From NCBI GenBank assembly GCA_015056905.1, contig SVFI01000010.1, positions 1 through 64,000 of the forward strand: DNA of 64,000 nucleotides, read 5' to 3'. This document shows positions 63,437 through 64,000 of the stretch, one piece after another; position 1 is the first letter of the stretch; every line of letters begins with the position of its first letter. The stretch is from Lachnospiraceae bacterium (lineage in GTDB: Bacteria; Bacillota; Clostridia; Lachnospirales; Lachnospiraceae). A program made the position numbers and the translations under genes. The notes under the pieces were generated by a model that saw nothing but the letters and a program-made list of their open reading frames with translations, was not told the DNA's origin and did not search any database.

Positions 63437-64000
63437 ATGAATCAGGCATTGAAAGAATTTTTGACACAAACAGTAGCGCAAGAACATTTGTTGTGGAATG
63501 AACCGATGGAGAAACATACGACATTCTGCGTCGGCGGAGAGGCGGATGTGCTCATCCGGGTAAAGGACAAGGAACAACTGACAAAGCTTGTTTCTTACTT
63601 CGGAAAAGTATCACAGGACTACTTTATTCTCGGAAAGGGTAGTAATCTTCTTGTGAGTGATAAAGGATATCGGGGAGTCGTTCTTGATATGAGTGCACAT
63701 TTTACAGATGTGCGCGTGGAAGGGAACCGGATGATTGCGCAGGCGGGAGCATCTCTTCCGTATGTGGCAACACTGGCGGCCAATCATGGTCTTTCCGGAC
63801 TCGAGTTTGCGGCCGGAATTCCGGGAACCATCGGCGGAGCTGTTGTGATGAATGCAGGCGCGTATGACGGGGAGATGAAGCAGGTTGTAAAGAGTGTGAC
63901 AGTGCTCAACCGGCAAGGTGAAGAGATGGAGCTTGACAATGCGACAATGGAATTTGGGTATCGTACGAGCATTATCAAAAACAGACCGTTCCTTGTACAG
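63437..64000 (+). CDS. murB: UDP-N-acetylmuramate dehydrogenase, 5' part (cut by the window end)
   Basis: 188 codons are present and the frame is still open at the window edge. The FAD-binding part is clear: EKHTTFCVGGEADVLIRVKD, YFILGKGSNLLVSDKGYRGVVLDMS, then LEFAAGIPGTIGGAVVMNAGAYDGEM and the start of YRTSIIKNR with the conserved Tyr-Arg. MurB reduces UDP-GlcNAc-enolpyruvate to UDP-MurNAc in peptidoglycan synthesis. CAGGTGACAT precedes the ATG. The hprK-glcK-murB order suggests continuing transcription. Confidence 0.95.
   Translation, partial: MNQALKEFLTQTVAQEHLLWNEPMEKHTTFCVGGEADVLIRVKDKEQLTKLVSYFGKVSQDYFILGKGSNLLVSDKGYRGVVLDMSAHFTDVRVEGNRMIAQAGASLPYVATLAANHGLSGLEFAAGIPGTIGGAVVMNAGAYDGEMKQVVKSVTVLNRQGEEMELDNATMEFGYRTSIIKNRPFLVQ

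Overview
The window reads as a chromosomal segment of a low-to-mid GC anaerobic Clostridia bacterium, most likely a Lachnospiraceae (inference). Supporting features are near-consensus sigma-A promoters with 17-bp spacers, strong AGGAGG ribosome sites, a pyruvate formate-lyase system, a DUF1858 redox protein, an F-type ATP synthase whose c subunit carries a sodium-type ion site, CwlD- and SleB-type spore or cell-wall hydrolases, BspA-like leucine-rich-repeat surface proteins, and HPr kinase. No phage, insertion sequence or CRISPR array was seen. The nearest thing to a mobile element is one Rpn-family nuclease gene.

Layout. 1-2.8 kb: tRNA-Glu and tRNA-Cys, then a promoter-driven pair of a tiny acidic lipoprotein with a duplicated VYGPAP motif and a radical SAM/SPASM enzyme (a candidate peptide-modification system), then an XRE regulator and maf. 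2.9-7.3 kb: a sugar-sensor/GGDEF fusion, a sirtuin, a DUF951 protein and the rpsF-ssb-rpsR operon. 7.4-9.5 kb: two secreted paralogues. 9.6-14.5 kb: an aldo/keto reductase, then gdpP-rplI-dnaB. 14.6-18.4 kb, minus strand: ferredoxin, pflA and a split pyruvate formate-lyase. The catalytic chain (679 aa) and the glycyl-radical domain (81 aa) are separate genes, with a third 67-aa protein between them. 18.5-21.5 kb: small secreted and membrane proteins, mecA, and an unexplained structured intergenic region with a perfect 18-bp palindrome. 21.6-27.6 kb: cell-wall enzymes (GH18, CwlD, SleB-like) interleaved with sua5, rpiB and comEB. 28.2-35.5 kb: the ATP synthase operon. 35.5-44.3 kb: Rpn nuclease, a methyltransferase, an anchored protein with a degenerate C39-like tail, and a large LRR surface protein. 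44.3-50.8 kb: preQ1-regulated queT, ProX, YlmH, ABC-F, GIY-YIG, a diguanylate cyclase and an EamA transporter. 50.9-57 kb: a chemoreceptor, a transmembrane Ser/Thr kinase and a CHAP-LRR secreted protein. 57-64 kb: ftsH, three matched hairpins, uvrC, hprK, a ROK glucokinase and a truncated murB.

How they may work together. Pyruvate formate-lyase, its activase and ferredoxin handle fermentative pyruvate cleavage. The ATP synthase probably uses Na+. HprK and glucokinase belong to sugar uptake and catabolite control. Two diguanylate cyclases, GdpP, a chemoreceptor and a membrane kinase form a signalling-rich background. The observations I rate most worth following are the split pyruvate formate-lyase with its third small component and the YGPAP lipoprotein/radical SAM pair.
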